Below, in pieces: positions 9,586 through 18,280 of a stretch of DNA of 64,000 bases. The notes below the pieces were generated by a model. That model saw only the letters and a program-made list of their open reading frames with translations. It had not been told where the DNA came from and made no database searches. Numbering within the stretch: the first letter of the stretch is position 1; each line of letters begins with the position of its first letter. Made by a program: the position numbers and the translations under genes. Origin of the DNA: Cognatishimia coralii (lineage in GTDB: Bacteria; Pseudomonadota; Alphaproteobacteria; Rhodobacterales; Rhodobacteraceae); contig NZ_JBBGAZ010000001.1 in assembly GCF_037478305.1 (NCBI RefSeq), positions 1,054,001-1,118,000 on the forward strand, given 5' to 3'.

Positions 9586-10584
9586 CTAGAGGCTATTGGC
9601 GACCATTTTGGTGATATCGGCCAGACGACAGACGTAGCCCCATTCATTGTCATACCAGGCATAGATCTTCACCTGGCGCTTGTTCACCACCATGGTCGAC
9701 GGCCCATCCACAATGGTCGAGCGATCATCATCGGTGAAATCGCAGCTCACCAGCGGGCGGTGCTCAAACCCTAGAATACCTTGCAGAGCGCCTTTGCTCG
9801 CGGTCTCCATGGCCTCGTTAATCTCTTGGGCAGTGACATCTCGGGACACATCAAACACGATATCTGTCAGCGATGCGTTCAGCAGAGGCACCCGGACCGC
9901 GTGGCCGTTGATACGCCCGTCCAGCTCTGGATAGATCTGAATAATGGCTTTAGCTGACCCTGTGGTCGTCGGGATCAGCGAGTTCAACGCAGACCGCGCG
10001 CGACGTGGGTCTTTGTGGGGTTTGTCGACAATCGTCTGGGTATTTGTGACATCGTGGATCGTGGTAAACGATGCCTGCTCGATGCCGAAGTTTTCCAGCA
10101 TCACCTTCACCACCGGCGCGATGCAATTGGTTGTACAGCTGGCTGCGGTGACGATGCGCTGGTCGCTATAGATCTCGTGATTGACTCCATAGACGATGTT
10201 CGCCGCCTCTTCGATTTTCACCGGTGCCGAGATGACTGTTTTCTTCACGCCTGCATCAAAATAGGGCTGCAGGGCCTCCAAGGTTTTGAACTTCCCGGAA
10301 CATTCAACGACCAGATCAACGCCTGCCAAAGGCAGATCCGCCGGGGACATCTCACGGCAAAACGGGATCTTATGGCCACGGATCGTGATGCAGCTTTCGT
10401 CAAACGTAACATCACCATTCCAGCGCCCATGCACAGTGTCGAATTCAATCAGCAACGCATGGGTCGAGATGTCGCCAAAGGGATCATTGATAAAGGCGAT
10501 CTGCGCGCCGAGGCCCATGTCAAACAACCGACGCAGCACCAGCTTGCCCATACGCCCCAGACCATTGATTGCGATTTTCGTCAT
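9586..10584 (-). CDS. ArsJ-associated glyceraldehyde-3-phosphate dehydrogenase
   Basis: 332-residue GAPDH: Rossmann start KIAINGLGRMGK, catalytic AASCTTNC with C150, TTIHDVTNTQ carrying the base His, C-terminal YAWYDNEWGY. In this setting its role is inferred to be arsenolysis: arsenate replaces phosphate to give 1-arseno-3-phosphoglycerate, which ArsJ exports. It lies second-last in the ars operon, 22 bases after acr3. It could also act in glycolysis, but the context favours arsenic resistance. Confidence 0.92.
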   Translation of the reverse strand: MTKIAINGLGRMGKLVLRRLFDMGLGAQIAFINDPFGDISTHALLIEFDTVHGRWNGDVTFDESCITIRGHKIPFCREMSPADLPLAGVDLVVECSGKFKTLEALQPYFDAGVKKTVISAPVKIEEAANIVYGVNHEIYSDQRIVTAASCTTNCIAPVVKVMLENFGIEQASFTTIHDVTNTQTIVDKPHKDPRRARSALNSLIPTTTGSAKAIIQIYPELDGRINGHAVRVPLLNASLTDIVFDVSRDVTAQEINEAMETASKGALQGILGFEHRPLVSCDFTDDDRSTIVDGPSTMVVNKRQVKIYAWYDNEWGYVCRLADITKMVANSL

Positions 10585-10606
10585 GACTTCAGACCTTTAG
10601 AAAAGA

Positions 10607-11665
10607 TTAATTCGGAAACCAACCGCGTGTGCGATTGGCAAAAGCAACAAGCGACAGCATAACCGGCACTTCGACCAGCACGCCCACAACCGTGGCCAAG
10701 GCCGCGCCAGAGCCAAGGCCGAAGAGGCTGATCGCGACGGCCACAGCGAGCTCAAAGAAGTTCGACGTGCCGATCAAAGCGCAGGGCGCGGCCACGTTGA
10801 ACGGCACTTTCCATAGGCGCGCCGCGCCATAGGCCACGAAAAAGATCCCATAACTCTGGATCAACAAAGGCACCGCGATCAGGACGATCACCAGAGGGCG
10901 ATCCAAAATAACCTGCCCTTGAAAACCAAAGAGCAAAACAACCGTCATCAAAAGCCCAATGATCGACAGAGGCCGGCATTTGTCCTTGAAGGCCGTAACA
11001 GCGCCCTCTCCGCTCTGCCCCATCAAGCGGTTGCGTGTGATCAACCCCACGACCAAAGGCAATGCCACATAGAGCACAACCGAGAGAATAAGCGTCTCCC
11101 AAGGCACCGTAATGTCACTTACCCCCAACAGGAACGCGACAATCGGTGCGAAAGCAAAGACCATGACAACGTCATTCACGCTGACTTGCACCAGAGTGTA
11201 AGTCTCGTCCCCGCGGGTGAGATTTGACCAAACAAATACCATCGCCGTGCAGGGCGCTGCACCCAGAATAATAACGCCCGCGATATATTGCTGGGCATCC
11301 TGCGGATCGATGAGCCCTGCGAAAACCACTTCAAAGAACAACACGCCCAAAGCCGCCATGGTGAACGGCTTGATGAGCCAGTTGACCACCAGAGTGATGA
11401 CCAATCCTTTCGGGCGCTCTCCGATCTGGCGCAGTGCTCCGAAATCGACCCCTACCATCATTGGATAGACCATCGCCCAGATCAAAATCGCGACAGGCAG
11501 GTTCACCGAGGCCACTTCAAGACCGGCCAAGACTTCGAACAAACCCGGAAAGAGGCTGCCCAATGCCAATCCCGCCACAATGGCCAAAGCGACCCAAAGG
11601 GACAAAAGCCGTTCAAAGGTCCCAAGACCCGCAGCTGCTTGATCTGAAACAGTCGTATTAGTCAT
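10607..11665 (-). CDS. acr3: Arsenite efflux transporter ACR3
   Basis: 352 residues with ten predicted membrane helices. GAAPCTAMVFVWS carries the conserved cysteine needed for arsenite transport, and GTSNFFELAVAV is the second ACR3 signature. It exports As(III), using the proton-motive force. It overlaps the end of the arsR-arsC fusion gene by 8 bases, so it is translationally coupled to the regulator/reductase that supplies its substrate. Confidence 0.95.
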   Translation of the reverse strand: MTNTTVSDQAAAGLGTFERLLSLWVALAIVAGLALGSLFPGLFEVLAGLEVASVNLPVAILIWAMVYPMMVGVDFGALRQIGERPKGLVITLVVNWLIKPFTMAALGVLFFEVVFAGLIDPQDAQQYIAGVIILGAAPCTAMVFVWSNLTRGDETYTLVQVSVNDVVMVFAFAPIVAFLLGVSDITVPWETLILSVVLYVALPLVVGLITRNRLMGQSGEGAVTAFKDKCRPLSIIGLLMTVVLLFGFQGQVILDRPLVIVLIAVPLLIQSYGIFFVAYGAARLWKVPFNVAAPCALIGTSNFFELAVAVAISLFGLGSGAALATVVGVLVEVPVMLSLVAFANRTRGWFPN

Positions 11666-12515
11666 CTAGATCCGCCGTTATTCCACCAATTGCATCCATC
11701 TGCCGTTTCAGAGCCAATTGATCCAAAGAGTCAATCGGCAGATTGGCAAAGCCCGAAATACGGCTGCGCAATTGCGCATAGGTTTTATTGAAGATCACCG
11801 CCGTATGAGCCTCGTTGCCTTCAAAGGCTGCCGGATCGTGAACACCCCAATGGGCGGTCACTGGCTGGCCGGGCCAGGTCGGACAGGGCTCGCCCGCTGC
11901 TTTGTCACAGACGGTGATGACAAAATCCATCTTGGGCGCGTCCTTACTGGAAAAAACATCCCAGCTTTTGGGCTTAAAGGCGCCCACGTCAAAATTGTTT
12001 CTCGCAAGCAGCGCCAATGTATTGGGATTAGCATGAGGCGCCGGAGAAGAGCCCGCTGAAAAGGCCCGAAACCGCCCCTTCCCTTCACGCTGCAGGATCG
12101 CCTCGGCCATCAATGAGCGGGCGGAATTGGCGTGGCACAGAAACAGGACATTATAGGTCTTTTGAGTGTTCACACTTTGCGCATCGCACCCATTCGTCAG
12201 GCTGTCTATTAACGGCGCGCATTGCTCGACTTGCCCGCCGCAGCAATCCTGCAGCAGAAAACCCAAGAGACCCTTTAAACCTTCCATATCAGCGACATAG
12301 CGCACCGTTCGGCCTTGACGGTGATTGGCAATCAAGCCCGCGCGCAAGAGAACAGACAGGTTCGTAGACATCGTGTTTTGACGCACATCTACCGCCCTTG
12401 CGATATCCCCAGCCAACATGCCCTCGTCTCCCGCCTGCACAAGCAGGCGAAACGCATCCAGACGGGCGGACTGGCTTAGGGCCGCGAATGCAGCGATCGC
12501 TTCGGTCTTATCCAT
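11658..12515 (-). CDS. ArsR repressor fused to arsenate reductase (LMW-PTP type)
   Basis: 285 residues in two parts. Residues 1-100 are an ArsR/SmtB winged helix (SARLDAFRLL, VRQNTMSTNLSVLLRAG) ending in LLQDCCGGQVEQC. Its C91, C92 and C99 form a likely As(III) site at the end of the DNA-binding domain. Residues 120-285 are a low-molecular-weight phosphatase-type arsenate reductase, with P-loop CHANSAR (C127-R133) and VCDKAAGEPCPTW. One chain thus senses arsenite and reduces arsenate. It is the first gene of the ars operon. A palindrome overlaps its start codon and upstream region and suggests autoregulation. Confidence 0.92.
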   Translation of the reverse strand: MDKTEAIAAFAALSQSARLDAFRLLVQAGDEGMLAGDIARAVDVRQNTMSTNLSVLLRAGLIANHRQGRTVRYVADMEGLKGLLGFLLQDCCGGQVEQCAPLIDSLTNGCDAQSVNTQKTYNVLFLCHANSARSLMAEAILQREGKGRFRAFSAGSSPAPHANPNTLALLARNNFDVGAFKPKSWDVFSSKDAPKMDFVITVCDKAAGEPCPTWPGQPVTAHWGVHDPAAFEGNEAHTAVIFNKTYAQLRSRISGFANLPIDSLDQLALKRQMDAIGGITADLDD

Positions 12516-12517
12516 AC

Positions 12518-12533
12518 ATCAGGAATTATTGAT
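12518..12533. promoter_or_regulatory. Candidate ArsR operator
   Basis: ATCA-gg-AATT-at-TGAT is an imperfect palindrome starting 2 bases upstream of the arsRC ATG. It has the AT-rich dyad form typical of ArsR sites. Repression at the ribosome-binding/start region would shut the whole operon. Confidence 0.45.
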
Positions 12534-12585
12534 ATGACCCGAGTCGATCCGCACAGTTCGATGAAAGTTTTGTAAAAGTTTTACG

Positions 12586-13050
12586 TCACCCAAAGACGTT
12601 CAGAGGCCGATCCTCGAGCATCGCCTCCATGGAAAACAGCCCTGTGACCGTGTCTAACTCGATCCCCGTGGTGATCCGCCGATAGACCGCATCATAGCCC
12701 GACATGCCGCGCGTCACGACCTTGAGCATATAATCCCAGTCTCCACCGATGCGATGCAATTCCTGAACCTCGGGGATCCGCGCCACATGTTTGCGGAAGC
12801 CCTCTGCCCACTCGACCGAATGGTTTCTCGTACGGACCATGACAAAGACCGTCAGATCCAGCCCCAACTGCGCTGCGTTCAAGCGCGTCCGGGCGCCCTG
12901 TATGAAACCTGCCTCATCAAGACGTTTTAACCGTCGCCATAGCGCATTCTGAGACAACCCAACCCGGTCGGCGATATCGCGCTGCGACAAAGCAGCGTCC
13001 ACCTGGATCACATTCAGTATGCGGCGATCAATTTCGTCTGTTTTTTCCAT
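12586..13050 (-). CDS. Lrp/AsnC family transcriptional regulator
   Basis: 154 residues. The N-terminal helix-turn-helix (DEIDRRILNVIQVDAALSQ, VGLSQNALWRRLKRL) is followed by the RAM/AsnC ligand domain (VQELHRIGGDWDYMLKVV). The ORF extends to 13080, but ATG at 13050 starts at the usual family position and is preceded by AGGG. It is divergent from the class V aminotransferase at 13158, which it probably controls in response to an amino acid. A perfect inverted repeat lies between them. Confidence 0.9.
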   Translation of the reverse strand: MEKTDEIDRRILNVIQVDAALSQRDIADRVGLSQNALWRRLKRLDEAGFIQGARTRLNAAQLGLDLTVFVMVRTRNHSVEWAEGFRKHVARIPEVQELHRIGGDWDYMLKVVTRGMSGYDAVYRRITTGIELDTVTGLFSMEAMLEDRPLNVFG

Positions 13051-13087
13051 TTTCCCTATCAAGTGACACAAGATTTTCATCCTGTCT

Positions 13088-13103
13088 AGTTATTTTGATA
13101 ACT
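13088..13103. promoter_or_regulatory. Inverted repeat in the Lrp/aminotransferase gap
   Basis: AGTTAT-TTTG-ATAACT is a perfect 6-bp dyad in an AT-rich 107-base divergent promoter region. It is a plausible Lrp-family binding site serving both genes. Confidence 0.45.
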
Positions 13104-13157
13104 TTTATTGATCTTTTCTCAATTAACTTTTGCTCAACAACCAAAACCTTCGATCAC

Positions 13158-14561
13158 ATGAGCGACAAAATGAAAATTCTTGAGAGATTTGAACACGAGC
13201 TCCGGTCCGCGCAGGACCCCATCAAAGCCATCGCAGCAGGCGAGATCGGCAAAGGCATCGAAATTGACACACCAATGGGGCGCAAACCGCTGATCTATGC
13301 GGATTACGTCGCCTCAGGTCGCGCCCTGCGGCAGGTCGAAGAGTTTGTGATGGCCGAGGTCCTGCCTTTCTACGCCAACTCCCACACAGAACAGAGCCAC
13401 TGCGGCGCGACCATGACCCGCATGCGCGAAGAGGCCCGCGCGGTGATCGCCGCGAAGTGCCGCGCCAACACGACCGACCATGCCGTGATCTTTGGTGGAT
13501 CCGGCGCGACAACCGCCCTGAACCAACTCGTGCATCTGTTTGACGTAAAAAACACACCGTCCGTCATCTTGGTCGGCCCCTACGAGCACCACTCTAACCT
13601 CCTGCCATGGCGCGAGAGCGGTGCGCCTGTCATCGAAATCAAAGAAGCCCCCGGAGGCGGCGTAGATCTCTCCCATCTAAAGGCCACGCTGCGGAGCATT
13701 CCCAAGGAGACGCAGATCATCGGGGCCTTTTCCGCCGCCTCCAATGTCACCGGCGTTTGCACTGATCCAGCGCCCGTCAGCCGCGCCATCAAAGAATTTG
13801 GCGGCAAAGTGGTCTGGGACTATGCCGGCGGAGGCCCCTATCTGCCGATATCGATGTCGCCAGATGGCGTTGACGTCGACGCGATTGTTTGCAGCCCCCA
13901 CAAATTCATCGGTGGGCCGGGCGCTTCCGGCGTTTTGATTATTCGGCGCGACGCTGTGATGACCCAAGCGCCCTCTCGTCCGGGCGGCGGCATCGTGGTG
14001 TTCGTGAACGAAACCACACATGACTATGTCGCGCGCCTTGAGCAACGTGAGGAAGGTGGCACACCGAATGTCATCGGCGACATTCGCGCGGCCCTCGCGA
14101 TGATTGTGAAGGATGTGATCGGAGAGGACTCCATCGCCAAGCGCAACCAGGAATTGAGCGCGCGGGCATTTGACGCATGGTCCAACCACCCAAACCTGCG
14201 CCTTTTGGCGCCGGATCACACGTCACGACTGCCGATCTTTTCCTTCGTTCCACTGGACAACGATGGGCAGCGGATCGACTACAAAGACTTCACCCGCGCG
14301 CTGTCCGATCACTACGGGATTCAGGCGCGAGGCGGGTGTTCTTGCGCAGGACCCTACGTCCATCAGTTACTCGATATCGACGAAGAAACCTCTGCCAGCT
14401 TGCGCGCGGACCTTCTGGCCGGAGACGACACCGGCAAACCTGGCTTTGTGCGGTTGAACCTAAGCTATCTGATGGATGAGGCGACAGTGCTCTACATTTT
14501 GGCGGCAATTCCCGCGCTGATTTCGGCCTACAGCGCTAAAACGCCTGTTGCGGCTGCGTAA
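13158..14561 (+). CDS. Class V aminotransferase (cysteine desulfurase/selenocysteine lyase-like)
   Basis: 467-residue PLP enzyme. FGGSGATTALNQL binds cofactor, VVWDYAGGGPYLPI holds the PLP-ring Asp, and CSPHKFIGGPG contains the Schiff-base Lys. ARGGCSCAGPYVH places a Cys pair where SufS/CsdA carry the active-site Cys, which suggests sulfur or selenium removal from an amino acid. The chain is longer than SufS (~410). No suf or isc genes are nearby, and control by the divergent Lrp regulator points to amino-acid catabolism rather than Fe-S assembly. The start is uncertain: ATG at 13158 or 13170, with the open frame reaching 13095. Confidence 0.8.
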   Translation: MSDKMKILERFEHELRSAQDPIKAIAAGEIGKGIEIDTPMGRKPLIYADYVASGRALRQVEEFVMAEVLPFYANSHTEQSHCGATMTRMREEARAVIAAKCRANTTDHAVIFGGSGATTALNQLVHLFDVKNTPSVILVGPYEHHSNLLPWRESGAPVIEIKEAPGGGVDLSHLKATLRSIPKETQIIGAFSAASNVTGVCTDPAPVSRAIKEFGGKVVWDYAGGGPYLPISMSPDGVDVDAIVCSPHKFIGGPGASGVLIIRRDAVMTQAPSRPGGGIVVFVNETTHDYVARLEQREEGGTPNVIGDIRAALAMIVKDVIGEDSIAKRNQELSARAFDAWSNHPNLRLLAPDHTSRLPIFSFVPLDNDGQRIDYKDFTRALSDHYGIQARGGCSCAGPYVHQLLDIDEETSASLRADLLAGDDTGKPGFVRLNLSYLMDEATVLYILAAIPALISAYSAKTPVAAA

Positions 14562-15237
14562 AACTCTGTTAGTAACGTGGGATAAAGCGGACTCATATGG
14601 TTTCGCTTTGCCCTCTATCAATTTGAAATATAGGCAAGAATAGAGTTATCCACCTGTGGATTAATTATTGACTATCCTTGTGAAACTATACGACCGCTTA
14701 ATTTCCGCATCATCGCTGACAGACGCACCGGACTCCGCGCTTCACCCTGTATAAGTCTGTGGAGAAATTCAAAACCTCCGACAACATAAACCTCGAATGT
14801 CACACATAACACCTTGTTATTTCAACAAAAAATTAAAGTTAATGGAGCCAAATACCCTGTGAACAAACTCCATTCCACCGCGCTAAACCTACACTCCAAA
14901 TTTGTTTAGATATTTCACCCCGAACCTCAAAATGTTCGATATTTGATATTTTTAAAGGATAAAACTCGAAGAGACCTCCAAAATATTTGCGCTTTTCTAA
15001 ATTTACACACCGTAAAGGCAGCGCGGAAACCCGCTCTGAGACGTTCAAAAACCAGCCTGCGCGCCTAAGGTTGCACCGATAAAACCCGCCAAACTCTCTG
15101 TGCAAATGCCATGAATCCACGGCACGCCAACCATAGCCCTCGCAGGTTTTGCACAAGTCTCGTTCACCCAAGCACATATCCCCCCATTGGCAGCCTCTAC
15201 GCCCCGCCCTACCTTCTGCCGGGAAAGGAGAGTGCTC
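14562..15237. other. AT-rich intergenic region, 0.7 kb
   Basis: The region is visibly richer in A+T than its neighbours. It contains TTATCCACCTGTGGATTAA at 14646-14664, two overlapping DnaA-box-like 9-mers facing each other, and a third weaker one near 14757. The reverse strand holds two overlapping frames (14839-15177 and 15045-15239) that read like degraded coding sequence rather than noise, but I cannot name a family and see no start with a ribosome site. The pirin promoter must lie at the right edge. Confidence 0.4.
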
Positions 15238-16149
15238 ATGTCACTTAGACCTACGTTAGAAACCCGTCAGGCCGTCCCCACAATGGAAGGCGCTGGCGTG
15301 CATTTGCATCGCGCATTCGGCTTTCAGGATCCATCCGAACTGGACCCTTTCCTGCTATTTGACGATTTCCGCAACGAACGTCCCGAAGATTTCATGCGCG
15401 GCTTCCCCTGGCACCCGCATAGGGGGATTGAGACAATCACCTACGTGCTCTCTGGCACCGTCGATCACGCGGACAGTTTGGGCAATACGGGCAGCCTCGG
15501 CGCGGGCGACATCCAATGGATGACCGCGGGCTCTGGCATCCTCCATCAGGAAATGCCGCAGGGCAACGCGCAGGGTCAGATGCATGGCTTTCAGCTTTGG
15601 GCCAACCTGCCCTCTGATCTGAAAATGACCGCGCCGCGCTATCAGGACGTCGAAGCCAAAGAGATCCCCGAGATCTTTGAGGACGATGGTACACGGGTGA
15701 AAGTTGTTGTCGGCTCGTTCTGGGGCAAAACCGGTCCCGTTGATGGCATTGCCGCGGATCCGCAGTATTTGGACATTTACGTCCCACCCGGCGTGAAGAA
15801 AACCTTCCCCGTCGACACCTATCGCCGTGCCTTTGCCTATGTCTTTGAGGGCGCTGGCGTGTTTTCCGATGCAAGTGCGCCCACGGGCGTGCTGCTTGAA
15901 AAGGAAGTCGCAGGCGAGGAGGTCAATATTCGCGACATGTCAGGCAACCGCACATTGATCCGTTTTGGTACAGGCGATGAAGTCACGGTTCAGGCCGGCG
16001 AAGAAGGCATCCGTTTTCTGCTGATTTCCGGCGCGCCCATTCAAGAACCAGTCGCATGGCACGGCCCCATCGTGATGAACACGCAGGAAGAACTGCAAAA
16101 GGCCTTTTCAGAACTGCGCAATGGGACGTTCATCAAACCTGCGCACTAG
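15238..16149 (+). CDS. Pirin family protein
   Basis: 303 residues of two-cupin pirin fold. GFPWHPHRGIETITYV and SGILHQEMP hold the three His and the Glu that bind the active-site metal. Bacterial pirins include quercetin dioxygenases and redox-linked regulators, so the substrate cannot be fixed. The ORF opens at 15187, but ATG at 15238 has AAGGAG 7-12 bases upstream. It is convergent with the TetR gene; a weak GC-rich hairpin lies in the 33-base gap. Confidence 0.92.
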   Translation: MSLRPTLETRQAVPTMEGAGVHLHRAFGFQDPSELDPFLLFDDFRNERPEDFMRGFPWHPHRGIETITYVLSGTVDHADSLGNTGSLGAGDIQWMTAGSGILHQEMPQGNAQGQMHGFQLWANLPSDLKMTAPRYQDVEAKEIPEIFEDDGTRVKVVVGSFWGKTGPVDGIAADPQYLDIYVPPGVKKTFPVDTYRRAFAYVFEGAGVFSDASAPTGVLLEKEVAGEEVNIRDMSGNRTLIRFGTGDEVTVQAGEEGIRFLLISGAPIQEPVAWHGPIVMNTQEELQKAFSELRNGTFIKPAH

Positions 16150-16182
16150 ACAAAGCGGCTCGGGGATCTTCCTCGGGCCGCC

Positions 16183-16779
16183 CTACCGCGCCAAGCCGAC
16201 TGAGTTGCGTACCATACCCCAATACAGGTCCTGAACCTCGGCGAAACTCAGGCGTCCGTCTTCGCGGAACCACGTATTAAGGCCCGTCAGCATCGCGATG
16301 ATGCCCATGGTCGCGACTTTTGTGTCAGCGATGGCAAAATCGCCCTCGGCCACGCCCGCCTGCAGGATCTCTTGCAAAGCACCTTCATACCGTCGACGCA
16401 AAACCTCGACCGTCTCGAAATTCTCAGGCGTCAGGTTGCGCAGTTCCATATAGGCGATAAAGACCGCATCGGGCCGCTCTTTGTGAAACCGGATGTGAAA
16501 GCGGGTGAACTGCTCAAGCCGCGCGGCAGCCGTACCGCGTGCGTCGTCCTCTTGCTCCCAAGCGGCCAGCAACTCCTCAAGGTGCGACGTCATCAGCCCC
16601 ACAAGCAGGGTCTGCTTATCCGGCGTGTAGTTGTAGAGCGCGCCCACCTGCACCCCGACCTCCGTCGCGATCTGGCGCATGGACACCGCCGCATAGCCGT
16701 GACGCGCAAACTGCTTCTGCGCGGCCTCTTGGATTTTAGGCCCGGTGATTTTGGCATGAGAGCCGGAAGTGCGCGCCAA
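16183..16779 (-). CDS. TetR/AcrR family repressor
   Basis: 198 residues. The N-terminal helix-turn-helix is IQEAAQKQFARHGYAAVSM...IATEVGVQVGALYNY. The C-terminal ligand domain has a pattern seen in lipid/CoA-metabolite regulators (MELRNLTPENFETVEVLRRRYE). The start is TTG at 16779, with AGGAGC about 6 bases upstream; no in-frame ATG or GTG fits. A perfect palindrome 21 bases upstream is a likely self-operator. Its target genes are not evident nearby. Confidence 0.88.
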   Translation of the reverse strand: MARTSGSHAKITGPKIQEAAQKQFARHGYAAVSMRQIATEVGVQVGALYNYTPDKQTLLVGLMTSHLEELLAAWEQEDDARGTAAARLEQFTRFHIRFHKERPDAVFIAYMELRNLTPENFETVEVLRRRYEGALQEILQAGVAEGDFAIADTKVATMGIIAMLTGLNTWFREDGRLSFAEVQDLYWGMVRNSVGLAR

Positions 16780-16800
16780 ACGAGGCTCCTATCAGGAATT

Positions 16801-16812
16801 GAACAATTGTTC
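16801..16812. promoter_or_regulatory. Palindromic operator for the TetR gene
   Basis: GAACAATTGTTC is a perfect 12-bp palindrome located 21 bases upstream of the tetR TTG start, where autorepression sites of TetR regulators usually sit. Confidence 0.6.
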
Positions 16813-16919
16813 TTATTTCTACCGAGCCACAGCCGGCCTGTCAAAAGCCTCTAGCTGATTGCAGCGGCCAAAGGAACAGGGTACAGGGGGCACGAATTAA
16901 ACGTCGACAGGAGCCAATC

Positions 16920-18209
16920 ATGACCACCCCTTTGCGCCTTGGTATTGCAGGGCTTGGCACGGTTGGCGTCGGTGTCGTCAAGATCATCCGTCAAAAGGCG
17001 AACTTGTTGGCGCAGCGCACGGGGCGTCCGGTGGTGATCACGGCGGTCTCTGCGCGGTCAAAAGACAAGGATCGCGGCGTGAATCTAGAGCAATATGCTT
17101 GGGAAACAGATCCTGTAGCGTTGGCACAGCGGGATGACGTGGATGTTTTTGTCGAGCTGATGGGCGGCGACAATGGCCCGGCGAAAGCCTCGATCGAGGC
17201 TGCGATTGCGGCAGGCAAAGACGTGGTGACGGCCAACAAAGCGCTGCTCGCTCATCACGGTCAGGCCATTGCGGCGGCGGCTGAGGAAAAAAGCTGTGTC
17301 GTCCGTTACGAAGCGGCGGTCGCAGGCGGCATTCCTGTGATCAAAGCCCTCACCGAGGGACTGGCAGGCAATGACATCACCCGTGTCATGGGCGTGATGA
17401 ACGGCACCTGCAACTACATCCTGACCCGCATGCAGGACGCAGGTCTGCCCTATGACGCGGTCTTCGCCGAGGCCGATGCGCTTGGGTATCTGGAAGCAGA
17501 TCCAAATCTTGACGTGGGTGGCATTGATGCGGGCCACAAGCTGGCTTTGCTAGCGTCTATCGCTTTTGGCACGCAGGTCAGTTTTGACAAGATGGAGCTT
17601 GAGGGCATCCAGCGCATTTCCATCGAAGACATCAAGCTCGCGGCCGATATGGGCTTTAAAATCAAACTCCTAGGCGTTGCACAACTCACAGGCCGTGGCC
17701 TCGAGCAACGCATGACCCCCTGCCTTGTCCCCGAAGAAAGCCCCTTGGGGCAGCTCAAAGGTGGCACCAATATGGTGGTCATCGAAGGCGATGCGGTTGA
17801 GCAAGTCGTGCTCCGCGGTCCCGGCGCAGGCGAAGGCCCGACGGCCAGCGCCGTTGTCGGCGATATCTGCGATGTGGCTCGCGGGTTCCGCTATCCGACC
17901 TTCGGCATCCCAGCAAATGAACTGGCCGTGCCAACCCCCGCGACCTCCAATTCCCCGGCGCCCTACTATCTGCGCATGGACATCCTGGATCGCCCTGGCG
18001 CTCTGGCCAAGATCGCAAGCGCTCTGGGCGAATGCGGCGTTTCCATCGATCGCGTGCGTCAGCGCCAGCACGAAGGCAGCGATCGCGCACCGGTTTTGAT
18101 CGTGACCCACAAGACCCAAGGTTCTGCAGTCCACGATGCCATTGCCCTCATGCGGCAAACCAATGTGCTCGAAAGCGAGCCGGTCGCCCTGCGCATTGAG
18201 ACCGTTTGA
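16920..18209 (+). CDS. hom: Homoserine dehydrogenase
   Basis: NAD(P)H-dependent reduction of aspartate semialdehyde to homoserine, on the threonine/methionine path. 429 residues: Rossmann motif GLGTVGVGVVK, then the substrate region (GVMNGTCNYILTRM, EADPNLDVGGIDAGHKLALLA), then a C-terminal ACT domain (YYLRMDILDRPGALAKIASAL) for feedback control. AGGAG lies 7 bases before the ATG. It heads the hom-glpX-hydrolase-recJ run. Confidence 0.97.
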   Translation: MTTPLRLGIAGLGTVGVGVVKIIRQKANLLAQRTGRPVVITAVSARSKDKDRGVNLEQYAWETDPVALAQRDDVDVFVELMGGDNGPAKASIEAAIAAGKDVVTANKALLAHHGQAIAAAAEEKSCVVRYEAAVAGGIPVIKALTEGLAGNDITRVMGVMNGTCNYILTRMQDAGLPYDAVFAEADALGYLEADPNLDVGGIDAGHKLALLASIAFGTQVSFDKMELEGIQRISIEDIKLAADMGFKIKLLGVAQLTGRGLEQRMTPCLVPEESPLGQLKGGTNMVVIEGDAVEQVVLRGPGAGEGPTASAVVGDICDVARGFRYPTFGIPANELAVPTPATSNSPAPYYLRMDILDRPGALAKIASALGECGVSIDRVRQRQHEGSDRAPVLIVTHKTQGSAVHDAIALMRQTNVLESEPVALRIETV

Positions 18210-18280
18210 TTTAAACCCTTCCTTGTCTCGCGATTGATACACCCTTAAACCAGAGCTAAGACCCTAAACGAGGACGCCTT

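Noticed and set aside
14562..15237. Chromosome replication origin
   Set aside because: DnaA-box-like sites occur, but there are too few and no dnaA, hemE, parAB, gidA or rho genes nearby to support an origin.
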